From: an uncultured Clostridia bacterium
GTDB lineage: Bacteria; Bacillota; Clostridia; Oscillospirales; Acutalibacteraceae
Direction of reading: 5' to 3'
Assembly (NCBI GenBank): GCA_930990065.1
Contig: CAKNOA010000009.1
Location: 1 to 64,000 of the forward strand
DNA: 64,000 bases
Shown here: in pieces, positions 48,734 to 57,007 of the stretch
How positions within the stretch are numbered: position 1 is the stretch's first letter
Layout: each line of letters starts with the position of its first letter
Position numbers and translations under genes: made by a program
Notes under the pieces: model-generated
Seen by the model: the letters and a program-made list of their open reading frames with translations, nothing else
The model's database searches: none
Told to the model about the DNA's origin: nothing

Positions 48734-49402
48734 ATGATTGCCGTTGCGATTGATGGGCCCGCCGGAGCGGGCAAGAGCACGGTGGCCCGCCGGGCCGCTA
48801 AGGAACTTGGATACGTATATGTGGACACGGGCGCTATGTACCGTGCCATTGGATATACCCTGAAAAAACAGGGCGTCGATCTTTCCGACGCTGCGGCTGT
48901 CGCGGCCGCTGTGACCGGGGTGGATGTGACCCTGCGCTTTGAGCAGGACGGCCAGCATGTGTACTGTGGGGACGACGATGTGACCGGGTTTATCCGCACG
49001 CCGGAAATCAGCCTGGCGGCGTCCGCCGTGTCGGCCGTACCGGCGGTGCGGGCCCACCTGCTCTCTCTGCAGCAGCAGATGGCCAAAACCAATTCGGTCA
49101 TTATGGACGGGCGTGACATCGGCACCGTGGTGCTGCCTAACGCCCAGGTGAAAGTATTCCTCACCGCCTCCAGCGCTGTGCGGGCGCGGCGGCGCTGCCT
49201 GGAACTGGAACAGAAAGGCACGCCCCAGCCGTATGAAGAAGTGCTCCGGGACGTGGAAGAGCGGGACTACCAGGATGCCCACCGGGCCGTGGCGCCGATG
49301 AAACCGGCCCCCGACGCCGTATTGCTGGACACCAGCGGCATGGATCTCGATGAAAGCGTACAGGCCCTATTGGGGATTATTCGTGAGAAAGTGGGCGCAT
49401 GA
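48734..49402 (+). CDS. cmk: Cytidylate kinase
   Basis: Protein of 222 residues phosphorylating CMP and dCMP. AVAIDGPAGAGKSTVARRAAKELGYVYVDTGAMYRAI is the P-loop and substrate site; VIMDGRDIGTVVLPNAQVKVFLTAS is the CMP-kinase signature. The ATG at 48734 has GGAGG 9 bases upstream. It overlaps the acyltransferase gene by 4 bases. Confidence 0.97.
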   Translation: MIAVAIDGPAGAGKSTVARRAAKELGYVYVDTGAMYRAIGYTLKKQGVDLSDAAAVAAAVTGVDVTLRFEQDGQHVYCGDDDVTGFIRTPEISLAASAVSAVPAVRAHLLSLQQQMAKTNSVIMDGRDIGTVVLPNAQVKVFLTASSAVRARRRCLELEQKGTPQPYEEVLRDVEERDYQDAHRAVAPMKPAPDAVLLDTSGMDLDESVQALLGIIREKVGA

Positions 49403-50055
49403 CCGTTATGGCAGATCGTAAATCGGCAATCTATACCCTGGGGCAGGGGCTTGTCTCCACGGCGTTCCGCCTGGTCAACCCCATCACCCGGAAAGACCTG
49501 GATAAACTGCCCGATACCGGCCCGGTGCTGGTGTGCTGCAATCATTTGTCCAATAAAGACCCCATCGTGTTGGGGGGCGTTTTGCACCGGCAGCTGTATT
49601 TTATGGCCAAAGAAGAACTGTTCCACAACGCCCTGGTGGGCGGCGTGCTGCGGGGGCTGGGGGCGTTCCCGGTCCATCGGGGCAAAGGCGATGAAAAAGC
49701 CCTGGATACCGCCCGGGAGCTTTTGCGGGAAGGGAAAGTCGTGGCCATCTTTATCGAAGGAACCCGCAGCCGCGACGGCAAACTCCAGCAGCCCAAATCC
49801 GGCGCGGCCGTTCTGGCGCACCAGATGCAGGTACCGGTGGTGCCCATGTGCATCACCTGCCGCGGGCAGCAGCTCCCCAAAGCCGGGCAGCGGCTGATCG
49901 TCTCCTGCGGCGACCCCATTTTGCCCTGTGAACTGGGCATTGAGCACGAGGATAAAAGTGAATTCCGCCGGGCGGCCCGCCTGATCATGAGCCGCATCCG
50001 GGCGCTGCGCGAAAGGGATCTGAAAGATTTTGATCACGAACCAACTGACAAATAA
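49399..50055 (+). CDS. PlsC-type 1-acyl-glycerol-3-phosphate acyltransferase (copy 1)
   Basis: Protein of 218 residues. The HX4D catalytic motif is NHLSNKDP near residue 48 and the substrate site is FIEGTRSRDGKL. It transfers an acyl chain to lysophosphatidate at the inner membrane face. A membrane-associated N-terminus without a clear full helix is seen. It is coupled to cmk and followed by a second PlsC-like gene with a 26-base overlap. Confidence 0.9.
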   Translation: MTVMADRKSAIYTLGQGLVSTAFRLVNPITRKDLDKLPDTGPVLVCCNHLSNKDPIVLGGVLHRQLYFMAKEELFHNALVGGVLRGLGAFPVHRGKGDEKALDTARELLREGKVVAIFIEGTRSRDGKLQQPKSGAAVLAHQMQVPVVPMCITCRGQQLPKAGQRLIVSCGDPILPCELGIEHEDKSEFRRAARLIMSRIRALRERDLKDFDHEPTDK

Positions 50056-50674
50056 ACGGCGGTTTTATGCCGTATGTAAGGTGATTTTTACCTGGATTTT
50101 CTTCCTTGTATTTCGGGTAAAAGTAACAGGGCGGGAGCATATCCCGAAAACCGGGGGCTATGTGCTGTGCTGCAACCATCGGTCCACCATGGACCCCATT
50201 TTGCTCGGTATGGCGTGCCCGCACCCGGTGCACTATATGGCCAAAGCCCAGCTGTTTGAAGACCACGGCCGGTGGGTGGCGTGGTTTTTGTCCCTGTTGG
50301 GGGCCTTCCCGGTACACCGGGGGGAAGCCGACCGCAAAAGCTTATCCCAGGCGGTTTCCCTGCTAAAAGACGGGCGCGTGGTGGGGATTTTCCCCGAAGG
50401 CCACATCCGCCCGGTGGGTACCCCGTTTCACAGCAACCCCGGCGCATCCATGATCGCCGCCCGGGCCGGAGTGCCCCTTGTTCCGGCGGTGATCCTTGCC
50501 CGCCGGGGCCCCAAGCTGCTGGCCCGCACCCGGATTGTGTTCGGGCCGCCGGTACAGGTGACGGCGGCGGGCCGCCGGGGGATGGAACAAGCCTCTCTCC
50601 AGCTGCAGCAAACCATGCAGCAGATGCTGGCAGACGAAAAAGCATGGGCCAAGCCGGAAGGGGGTAAGGCGTAA
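50030..50674 (+). CDS. PlsC-type acyltransferase (copy 2)
   Basis: Protein of 214 residues with an N-terminal hydrophobic helix (FYAVCKVIFTWIFFLVF), HX4D in NHRSTMDP and the FPEGHIRPVGTP block. It differs enough from copy 1 to suggest a different substrate or step. The start appears to be a TTG at 50030, inside the end of copy 1, because no ATG or GTG is well placed. It ends immediately before ispH. Confidence 0.85.
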   Translation: MITNQLTNKRRFYAVCKVIFTWIFFLVFRVKVTGREHIPKTGGYVLCCNHRSTMDPILLGMACPHPVHYMAKAQLFEDHGRWVAWFLSLLGAFPVHRGEADRKSLSQAVSLLKDGRVVGIFPEGHIRPVGTPFHSNPGASMIAARAGVPLVPAVILARRGPKLLARTRIVFGPPVQVTAAGRRGMEQASLQLQQTMQQMLADEKAWAKPEGGKA

Positions 50675-52624
50675 ATGGAGATCCTGGTAGCCAAAACCGC
50701 CGGGTTCTGCTTTGGCGTGGACCGGGCGGTGAAGACCGTACAGCGTTTGCTTTCGGAACAGGGCCGGGTGTATACCTTAGGGCCCATTATCCACAACCCC
50801 CAAATGGTCAAAGAACTGGAAGAAAAGGGCGCCGTCGCGGTGGAGGCACCGGAGCAGGTGCCCCCCGGCGGGTGCCTTGTCATCCGCTCCCACGGGGTGG
50901 GGGAAAGTGTGATGGCCCGCATCGAAAAGCAGGGGCTTTGCTGTGTGGACGCCACCTGCCCGTTTGTCAAAAAAATCCACACCCTGGTCCAGAATGCCAG
51001 CCGGGAAGGAAGGCGGGTGCTGGTCGCCGGGGATGCCCACCACCCGGAAGTCGAGGGGATCCTCGGGCATGTGCACGGCCCCTGGGCCGTGTTTTCCGGG
51101 GCAGCGGAACTGGAAAAGCTGGTGGAGGAACACCCGGAATGGAAAAATGAGCCTATATGCGTCGTTTCCCAGACGACTTTTGAGGCCACAGAATGGGAAA
51201 ATTGTTCGAAAATCCTGCAAAAGGTCTATACAAACGCCCGGATTTTTGCTACAATATGTAATGCTACTGCACAACGTCAAAAAGAGGCACGGGAGTTAGC
51301 CCAGCAGTGCGATCAGATGATCGTGGTAGGGGGCAAACACAGTTCCAATACCGCCAAGCTCAAGGCCGTGTGCAGTCCTTATTGCCCGACCATGCTGATC
51401 GAGACCGCAGACGAGCTGCCGGTGCTGCAGGGGGTGCATAAGGTTGGTATCACGGCGGGCGCCTCGACGCCTGCCCACATCATAAAGGAGGTACTTGTTA
51501 CCATGTCTGAAATCAACGAGAGCGCAGTCCAGAATCCTACGGAAGGTACCGAGAGCTTTGCGGAGATGCTTGAAGAATCTCTCAAAACTTTGAATACAGA
51601 TGAAAAGGTTCACGGTGTTGTTGTCGGTATCGCCCCGAATGAGGTGTATGTCGATGTGGGACGCAAGCAGGCCGGCTTTATTCCCGCCAGCGAACTGTCC
51701 GCTGACCCCAACGCCCGTCCCGAAGATCTGGTGAAGATCGGCGACGAAATGGATCTGCTGATCATGCGCACCAACGACCAGGAAGGCACCATCATGCTGT
51801 CCAAAAAGCGCCTTGATTCCATCAAGGGCTGGGAAGTCATCGCGGCTGCGGAAGAAAGCGGCGAAGTGCTCACCGGCACCGTGACGGAAATCATCAAGGG
51901 CGGCCTGATCGCCGTGACCAACGGCATCCGCGTATTCATCCCTGCTTCCCAGGCGACGGCTTCCCGTGGGGAAAGCCTGGACGACCTGCTGAAGAAGGAA
52001 GTCCGCTTCCGCATCATCGAAGTGAACCGTGGCCGCCGTCGTGCGGTGGGCTCCATCCGCTCCGTGCTGCGCGATGAAAAGAAAGCCCTGGCTGAAAAGT
52101 TCTGGGAAACCGCCGAAGAAGGCAAGGAATACACCGGCACCGTCAAGTCCCTGACCGCCTATGGCGCGTTTGTGGATCTGGGCGGCATCGACGGCATGAT
52201 TCACATTTCCGAACTGTCCTGGACCCGCATTAAGCATCCCAGCGAAGTGGTCAATCCCGGCGATACCGTGAAGGTATACATTAAGGCGTTGGACCGCGAA
52301 AAGGGCAAAATCTCCCTGGGCTACAAGCGTCAGGAAGACAACCCCTGGAACATCCTGGAACGCGACTATCCCGTGGGCACGGTGTGCGACGTGACCGTGG
52401 TGGGCATGACCACCTTTGGCGCGTTTGCCAACATCATCCCCGGCATCGACGGTCTGATCCACATTTCTCAGATTGCCGACCATCGCATTGAAAAGCCCCA
52501 GGACGTGCTGAAGATCGGCGACGTGGTCAAAGCCAAGATCACCGAAATCGACTTCGAAAAGAAGAGAGTGTCCCTCTCCATGCGTGCGGCGGCCGAAGAA
52601 GCCGAAGCGAACGAAGAAGCCTAA
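50675..52624 (+). CDS. ispH-rpsA: IspH / ribosomal protein S1 fusion
   Basis: Protein of 649 residues. Residues 1-276 are IspH (HMBPP reductase, last MEP step), with cluster cysteines in AGFCFGVDRAV, VDATCPFVKK and ATICNATAQRQ. Residues 277-649 hold four S1 RNA-binding repeats (for example VVVGIAPNEVYVDVGRKQAGFIP and GTVKSLTAYGAFVDLGGIDGMIHISELSW). The fusion is known in Clostridia. At the junction lie AAAGGAGG and an in-frame ATG (51503), and an extended -10 promoter lies within ispH, so S1 alone can probably also be made. Codon use shifts toward highly expressed genes in the S1 part. Confidence 0.95.
   Translation: MEILVAKTAGFCFGVDRAVKTVQRLLSEQGRVYTLGPIIHNPQMVKELEEKGAVAVEAPEQVPPGGCLVIRSHGVGESVMARIEKQGLCCVDATCPFVKKIHTLVQNASREGRRVLVAGDAHHPEVEGILGHVHGPWAVFSGAAELEKLVEEHPEWKNEPICVVSQTTFEATEWENCSKILQKVYTNARIFATICNATAQRQKEARELAQQCDQMIVVGGKHSSNTAKLKAVCSPYCPTMLIETADELPVLQGVHKVGITAGASTPAHIIKEVLVTMSEINESAVQNPTEGTESFAEMLEESLKTLNTDEKVHGVVVGIAPNEVYVDVGRKQAGFIPASELSADPNARPEDLVKIGDEMDLLIMRTNDQEGTIMLSKKRLDSIKGWEVIAAAEESGEVLTGTVTEIIKGGLIAVTNGIRVFIPASQATASRGESLDDLLKKEVRFRIIEVNRGRRRAVGSIRSVLRDEKKALAEKFWETAEEGKEYTGTVKSLTAYGAFVDLGGIDGMIHISELSWTRIKHPSEVVNPGDTVKVYIKALDREKGKISLGYKRQEDNPWNILERDYPVGTVCDVTVVGMTTFGAFANIIPGIDGLIHISQIADHRIEKPQDVLKIGDVVKAKITEIDFEKKRVSLSMRAAAEEAEANEEA
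51227..51255 (+). promoter_or_regulatory. Internal promoter inside ispH, upstream of the S1 part
   Basis: TATACA, 17 bases, TACAAT with an extended -10 (TGC before TACAAT), in a locally AT-rich patch of otherwise GC-rich coding sequence. It lies about 250 bases before the internal S1 start. Confidence 0.6.
51484..51505 (+). promoter_or_regulatory. rpsA: Internal ribosome-binding site and ATG for S1
   Basis: AAAGGAGG (51484-51491), 11 bases, then ATG at 51503 in frame with the fusion. Initiation here would give a 373-residue S1 protein beginning MSEINES. Confidence 0.65.
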
Positions 52625-52647
52625 GATACAGCCTTCTCTTAGAAAGC

Positions 52648-52683
52648 AAAAAGCTCTGCCCCTTTGGGGGCAGGGCTTTTTTC
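52648..52683 (+). terminator. Rho-independent terminator after ispH-rpsA
   Basis: The stem AGCTCTGCCCC/GGGGCAGGGCT is followed by TTTTTT. Confidence 0.9.
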
Positions 52684-52886
52684 GTTTTATGGCCAGTACA
52701 TTATATCCTATTTGTATAAAAATGTTAAAATATACAAAAATACGTGCCGGTGCAAAGGCTTTCGCTTTCCCACAGGTGAAAAGATGTCCAGCGCTTCGTA
52801 TGGGCAGCTTACACGGGGAAGAGGGGAGAGAAAAGCCTAAATGTCCGTATATTTACGCTGTTTTATACGTTTTGTAATATATGCAA
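52684..52886. other. Intergenic region without a supported gene
   Basis: About 200 bases, very AT-rich at both ends. Open frames here lack ribosome-binding sites or family features. I see no clear promoter pair or RNA element. Confidence 0.5.
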
Positions 52887-52928
52887 AACAAAAAAGCGCT
52901 GTTCCGTCCGTGACGAAACAGCGCTTTA
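52887..52928 (-). terminator. Terminator of the XRE regulator
   Basis: On the minus strand the stem AAGCGCTGTTTCG/GGAACAGCGCTT is followed by TTTTTTG. Confidence 0.8.
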
Positions 52929-52937
52929 GCACGGAAT

Positions 52938-53186
52938 TTATTCATCTCTCCCCAAGAGCCAGTCAACCGACACGTTTAGAATGTTGGCCAAAGCGGCCAG
53001 TTCAAAATCCGTTACATAACGAAGCTGCCCTTCCAGTTTGGATAAACCGGATGCATTCATATCAACGCCGTTCACCTGAAGTTGAGCCAAAAGCTCCTTC
53101 TGTTTCATGCCTTGATTTTTCCGTGCTAATTCAACCCGGGCCCCTACCAAATTACGGGCCCCGAGAGCTTGTTTTCGAAGTCGCAT
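52938..53186 (-). CDS. Small XRE-family regulator
   Basis: Protein of 82 residues consisting of one helix-turn-helix: VELARKNQGMKQKELLAQLQVNGVDMNASGLSKLEGQLRYVTDFELAALANILNVSVDWLLG. A DNA-binding repressor of this size probably acts as a dimer. I chose the ATG at 53186 because GGGGGG then stands 6 bases upstream; the ATG at 53192 touches it. It stands alone with its own terminator. The target is unknown; its own promoter or the divergent pncA unit are candidates. Confidence 0.8.
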   Translation of the reverse strand: MRLRKQALGARNLVGARVELARKNQGMKQKELLAQLQVNGVDMNASGLSKLEGQLRYVTDFELAALANILNVSVDWLLGRDE

Positions 53187-53391
53187 AACCATCCCCCCAC
53201 AAGCATTCTGGTTCGTTTCCTACAATACTAAGCTCTGCAGGAGATCGTATCTGTGCCAAAAATCTACTTTCTATATTATAAGACGGATGGGCCATAAATG
53301 CAAGAGAAAAGGAAAAAAACATGAATTTTCCAAAGCAAATCGGTACTTTTTTAGAAATATCGTATATTTTTTTGAAGTTCTTTTCAAGCGT

Positions 53392-53420
53392 TTGTACTGG
53401 GGCCAAAACAATGGTATAAT
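53392..53420 (+). promoter_or_regulatory. Promoter of pncA-pncB
   Basis: TTGTAC, 17 bases, TATAAT, 50 bases before the pncA ATG. Confidence 0.75.
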
Positions 53421-53470
53421 AAATAAAACGACTGCTGTCAAGACAGGAAAACAGGCAGGAGGAATGAAGC

Positions 53471-54157
53471 ATGGAAAAGCAACCGTCAGCCCTGGCTAGG
53501 GCATGGGACAGCTTGGCGCCCGTTGTATCGTCGGCGTTGGCGTTTGACCGGCTGGCCCCGGCCCGCACAGCGCTGTTTGTGATTGATTTAAACCGGGGGT
53601 TTGCCGAAAAAGGCGCGCTTTTCAGCCCGCTGTGCCGGGCTCTGTTGCCGGGGGTGGCCGGGCTGCTGCGCCGGGCGAAGGAAACCGGTGTGGAAACGCT
53701 GCTGTTTACCGATACCCATACCCCTGATTCACCGGAATTTACCAGCTACCCGCCCCACTGTGTGAAAGGCACCGGGGAAGAGGAAATCTGCCCGGAACTG
53801 CTGCGGGAGCAATGGGGCCGCGTTATCCCCAAAGCGTCGACCAATGCGTGCTTGGAACCGGCTTTTTGGCAGTGGCGGACGGAACACCCCGGCATTGATA
53901 CCTTCTTGCTCACGGGCTGCTGTACCGATATCTGCATCCAGCAGGCAGCGCTCACCCTGAAAGCGGCGGAAAACCGCTGCAACCGCCCAAGCCGGGTGGT
54001 TGTCCTCACGGACCTGGTGGCCACCTTTGAAGGGCCGGGCCATCCGGCAGCGCTGTGCAGTGCCATGGCCCTGCAGAATATGGCCCAAAGCGGCGTGGAA
54101 CTGGCCCGAATGGCCGGCCCGGATCAAAGCCTTGTGCCTTTACAGGCGGAATGCTGA
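53471..54157 (+). CDS. pncA: Nicotinamidase / isochorismatase-family hydrolase
   Basis: Protein of 228 residues with the Asp-Lys-Cys triad of the family: Asp39 in FVIDLNRGF, Lys121 in IPKAS and Cys155 in CCTDICI. It would deamidate nicotinamide to nicotinate, and the next gene converts nicotinate to its mononucleotide, so NAD salvage is well supported. ATG at 53471 after AGGAGG. An isochorismatase role is unlikely given this context. Confidence 0.9.
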   Translation: MEKQPSALARAWDSLAPVVSSALAFDRLAPARTALFVIDLNRGFAEKGALFSPLCRALLPGVAGLLRRAKETGVETLLFTDTHTPDSPEFTSYPPHCVKGTGEEEICPELLREQWGRVIPKASTNACLEPAFWQWRTEHPGIDTFLLTGCCTDICIQQAALTLKAAENRCNRPSRVVVLTDLVATFEGPGHPAALCSAMALQNMAQSGVELARMAGPDQSLVPLQAEC

Positions 54158-54233
54158 CGGGCCTTTAACTTTCGCGATTGGATCAGAACGGCCAGGTCTT
54201 TCCCCGGCCGCTGTGGAAAGGATGGAAAAAGCA

Positions 54234-55697
54234 ATGGAACCTCTCAAACAGGGAAGCAATACGGTCAACCTCACCATGCTCACCGACTTTTACGAAATCA
54301 CCATGGCCAACGGTTACCTGGCCAGAGGGTATGGCGATACCATCGTCTATTTTGATATGTTCTACCGCACGGTGCCCGACGGCGGCGGGTTTGCCATTAT
54401 GGCCGGGGTACAGCAGGTGGTAGATTACCTGGATAACCTGCACTTTACCGAAGAAGATTTGGCCTATCTGGAAGGCAAAAAAATCTTCCGGCCGGAATTT
54501 ATCGACTACCTGCGCCACTTCAAATTCGAATGTGACGTGTGGGCCGTGCCGGAAGGCACCCCGATTTTCCCCGGTGAACCCATTGTTACCGTGCGGGGCC
54601 CGGCCATTCAGGCCCAGTTTATCGAAACCATGATCCTTTTGACCATCAACCACCAGACCCTGGTTTGCACCAAAGCCAACCGCATCGTGCGGGCCGCGGC
54701 CGGCCGCAGCGTGATGGAATTCGGTTCCCGCCGGGCCCAGGGCAACGGCGGCGCGATTTACGGCGCCCGGGCGGCCTACATCGGCGGCTGCGTGGGGACG
54801 GCGTGTACCATTACCGACCTGGAATTCGGCGTGCCGGCCATGGGCACCATGGCCCACAGCTGGGTGCAGCTGTTCCCCAGTGAATACGAAGCGTTCAAGG
54901 CCTATGCCGAAGAATACCCCGGCGCCTGCACGCTGCTGGTGGACACGTACAATGTACTGAAATCCGGTGTGCCCAACGCCATCCGTGTGTTTAACGAAGT
55001 GCTGGTCCCCAAGGGATACCGTCCCGCGGGCATCCGTATCGATTCCGGCGACATTGCCTACCTGGCCCGCAAAGCCCGGAAAATGCTGGATGACGCCGGG
55101 TTCCCCGATTGCAAAATCTGCGTGAGCAACAGCCTGGACGAATACCTTATCCGCGACATGCTGCTCCAGGGCGCGCCGGTGGATTCCTTTGGCGTAGGGG
55201 AACGCATGATTACGTCGTCCTCGAACCCGGTGTTCGGCGGCGTGTACAAGCTGGCCGGGGTGGAAGACAAGCACGGCAACATCATCCCGAAGATCAAGAT
55301 CAGCGAAAACGTGGCCAAAATCACCACGCCTTGCTTCAAGGAAATCTGGCGGCTGTACGACCGGGATTCCGGCAAGGCCATCGCCGATGTGATTACCATG
55401 CACAACGAAGTCATCGACGATACCCAGCCCTACACCATTTTCGACCCGGAACACATCTGGAAGCGCAAAACCGTGGAAAACTTCCGCGCCGTGCGCCTGC
55501 GGGAACAGCTGTTCCGCCATGGTGAAAACATCTCCGTGCCCCGCACCCTGCCCCAGCTGCAGCAATACTGCAAGGAACAGGTGGCCACCCTGTGGGAAGA
55601 AGTCACCCGGTTTGAAAACCCGCACCACTACTATGTGGACCTGTCCCAGAACCTGTGGGAAGTCAAGAACCGCCTGTTGCAGGAAAATGCCCGGTAA
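54234..55697 (+). CDS. pncB: Nicotinate phosphoribosyltransferase
   Basis: Protein of 487 residues making nicotinate mononucleotide from nicotinate and PRPP with ATP. MLTDFYEITMANGYL, EFGSRRAQGNGGAIYGARAAYIGG, TMAHSWVQLFPSEYEAF and IRIDSGDIAYLARKAR are family blocks. Of two nearby ATGs, that at 54234 has the better spacing to AAAGGATGG; the other is 54222. It lies 76 bases after pncA. Confidence 0.95.
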   Translation: MEPLKQGSNTVNLTMLTDFYEITMANGYLARGYGDTIVYFDMFYRTVPDGGGFAIMAGVQQVVDYLDNLHFTEEDLAYLEGKKIFRPEFIDYLRHFKFECDVWAVPEGTPIFPGEPIVTVRGPAIQAQFIETMILLTINHQTLVCTKANRIVRAAAGRSVMEFGSRRAQGNGGAIYGARAAYIGGCVGTACTITDLEFGVPAMGTMAHSWVQLFPSEYEAFKAYAEEYPGACTLLVDTYNVLKSGVPNAIRVFNEVLVPKGYRPAGIRIDSGDIAYLARKARKMLDDAGFPDCKICVSNSLDEYLIRDMLLQGAPVDSFGVGERMITSSSNPVFGGVYKLAGVEDKHGNIIPKIKISENVAKITTPCFKEIWRLYDRDSGKAIADVITMHNEVIDDTQPYTIFDPEHIWKRKTVENFRAVRLREQLFRHGENISVPRTLPQLQQYCKEQVATLWEEVTRFENPHHYYVDLSQNLWEVKNRLLQENAR

Positions 55698-55714
55698 TAG
55701 CGGAAAAAAAGCAG

Positions 55715-55758
55715 AAAAAACCGTCCTTGGCCCTTGCGGGCCGGGATGGTTTTTTTTT
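55715..55758 (+). terminator. Rho-independent terminator after pncB
   Basis: A hairpin with AAAACCGTCC / GGGATGGTTTT arms and an inner GGCCC/GGGCC stem, followed by a long T run. Confidence 0.85.
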
Positions 55759-55831
55759 ATAATGAAAAACGGCCCGCCAAACAGGGGGCAAACAGCCGGG
55801 CTCTGGGCCCGGAAAGGGGAGTTTTGTTGGG

Positions 55832-56524
55832 ATGAAAAAATGGGATGTGTCTTCGCTGTGCCATAAATACCTTACGTATGAATACGCCTGCCGGTTGTGC
55901 ATGACCGTGGGGGGCGTACTCCTCAGCGGTTTTGCCGTGGGTTTTTTCCAAATCGCCAATTTCGGCACCGACCCGTTCACCGTCTTTGCCACGGGGGTGG
56001 CCAATGTGTTCGGGGTCAGCTACGGGACTTTATACCCGTACCTCAATTTGGTGCTGCTGGCGGCCATGTGTATCTATGGCCGGCGGTATATCGGCATTGC
56101 CACCGTCATTAACCTGGTGGGGATCGGCTTTATGGCCGATTTTAGTTTAGGGCTGTGGAAGGCCCTCACGCCCGAACCCGGCCTGGCGGAACGCATCCTC
56201 TATATGCTCATCGGGCTTTTCCTGGTTTCCCTGGCGTGTTCCATGTATATGACCAGCGACCTGGGGGTTTCCACCTACGACGTCATGGCCATTTCGCTGT
56301 CGAAATTGCCCACCCGCATCCAGTTCCGCGCCTGGCGCATCGGCACCGACTGCATCTGTGTGCTCACGGGCTTTTTACTGGGGGCCACCGTGGGGGTGGG
56401 GACCGTACTTACGGCGTTTTGCATGGGGCCGGTGATTCAGTTTTTTAACCAGAAATTGTGGGACCCGCTGCTCATGCGGCTGCAAAGCGCCGATATTCGC
56501 CGCCAAAAGCGCCGCGCCGCCTGA
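55832..56524 (+). CDS. YczE/YitT-type membrane protein (copy 1)
   Basis: Protein of 230 residues with about six helices. GFFQIANFGTDPFTVFATGVANVFGVSYGTLYPYLNLVLL and MTSDLGVSTYDVMAISLSKL are typical of the YczE/YyaS/YitT group, with a repeated 'G.DP/S' pattern. The function is not known. ATG at 55832 is somewhat far from AAAGGGG; in-frame TTGs at 55823 and 55826 are possible starts. rnpB and a second member of the same group follow. Confidence 0.8.
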   Translation: MKKWDVSSLCHKYLTYEYACRLCMTVGGVLLSGFAVGFFQIANFGTDPFTVFATGVANVFGVSYGTLYPYLNLVLLAAMCIYGRRYIGIATVINLVGIGFMADFSLGLWKALTPEPGLAERILYMLIGLFLVSLACSMYMTSDLGVSTYDVMAISLSKLPTRIQFRAWRIGTDCICVLTGFLLGATVGVGTVLTAFCMGPVIQFFNQKLWDPLLMRLQSADIRRQKRRAA

Positions 56525-56530
56525 TGCCCC

Positions 56531-56560
56531 TTGACTTTTGCGCGTTTTTTCAGGTACAAT
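56531..56560 (+). promoter_or_regulatory. Promoter of rnpB
   Basis: TTGACT, 18 bases, TACAAT; the predicted start, 7 bases on, coincides with the first base of the P1 helix. Confidence 0.8.
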
Positions 56561-56566
56561 AAGAAA

Positions 56567-56925
56567 AGCGAGCGGACTGAACAGCTGCGGGCGGTGTCTC
56601 GAAAGGGCCCGTCTGAGGAAAGTCCGAGCTCCACAGGGCAGGATAACGGCTAACGGCCGCCGGGGGCGACCCCAGGGATAGTGCAACAGAAAGAAACCGC
56701 CGGCTTTTGCCGGTAAGGATGGAAAGGCGAGGTAAGAGCTCACCAGCGCACGGGAGACCGTGCGGCTCTGTAAACCCTATCCGGAGCAACACCGTGGAGG
56801 GAACATGGGCCTTTGGTCCGGCGCCGGCCCGGCGCGTTCCCAGGAGGTGGCATGAGCCGGGCGGCAACGTCCGGACCAGATAGATGGCTGTTCACGACAG
56901 AACTCGGCTTATAGGTCCCCTCGCT
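56567..56925 (+). ncRNA. rnpB: RNase P RNA, type A
   Basis: About 359 bases. The ends pair as AGCGAG/CTCGCT to form P1. Conserved core blocks are GAGGAAAGTCCGAGCTCCAC, ACAGAAAGAAACCGCC, GGTAAGAGCTCACCAGCGC and TCGGCTTATAGGTC near the 3' end. It is the catalytic RNA that trims tRNA 5' ends together with RnpA, which is not in this window. It has its own promoter and terminator. Confidence 0.97.
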
Positions 56926-56933
56926 GCCACATA

Positions 56934-56977
56934 CGGCCGCTGCGGTCCCCTTTGGGGATGGCGGCGGCTTTTCTTTA
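56934..56977 (+). terminator. Rho-independent terminator after rnpB
   Basis: The stem GCCGCTGCGGTCCCC/GGGGATGGCGGCGGC (one mismatch) is followed by TTTTCTTT. Confidence 0.85.
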
Positions 56978-57007
56978 TGCAACAGATACGGGAAAGGATG
57001 CGACAGT

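Noticed and set aside
52684..53290. Short open frames around the XRE gene on the plus strand
   Set aside because: No ribosome-binding site, no homology, and they run antisense to the terminator and the XRE gene.
54183..55628. Long minus-strand open frame opposite pncB
   Set aside because: Antisense artefact of GC-rich codon use; pncB motifs are unmistakable on the plus strand.
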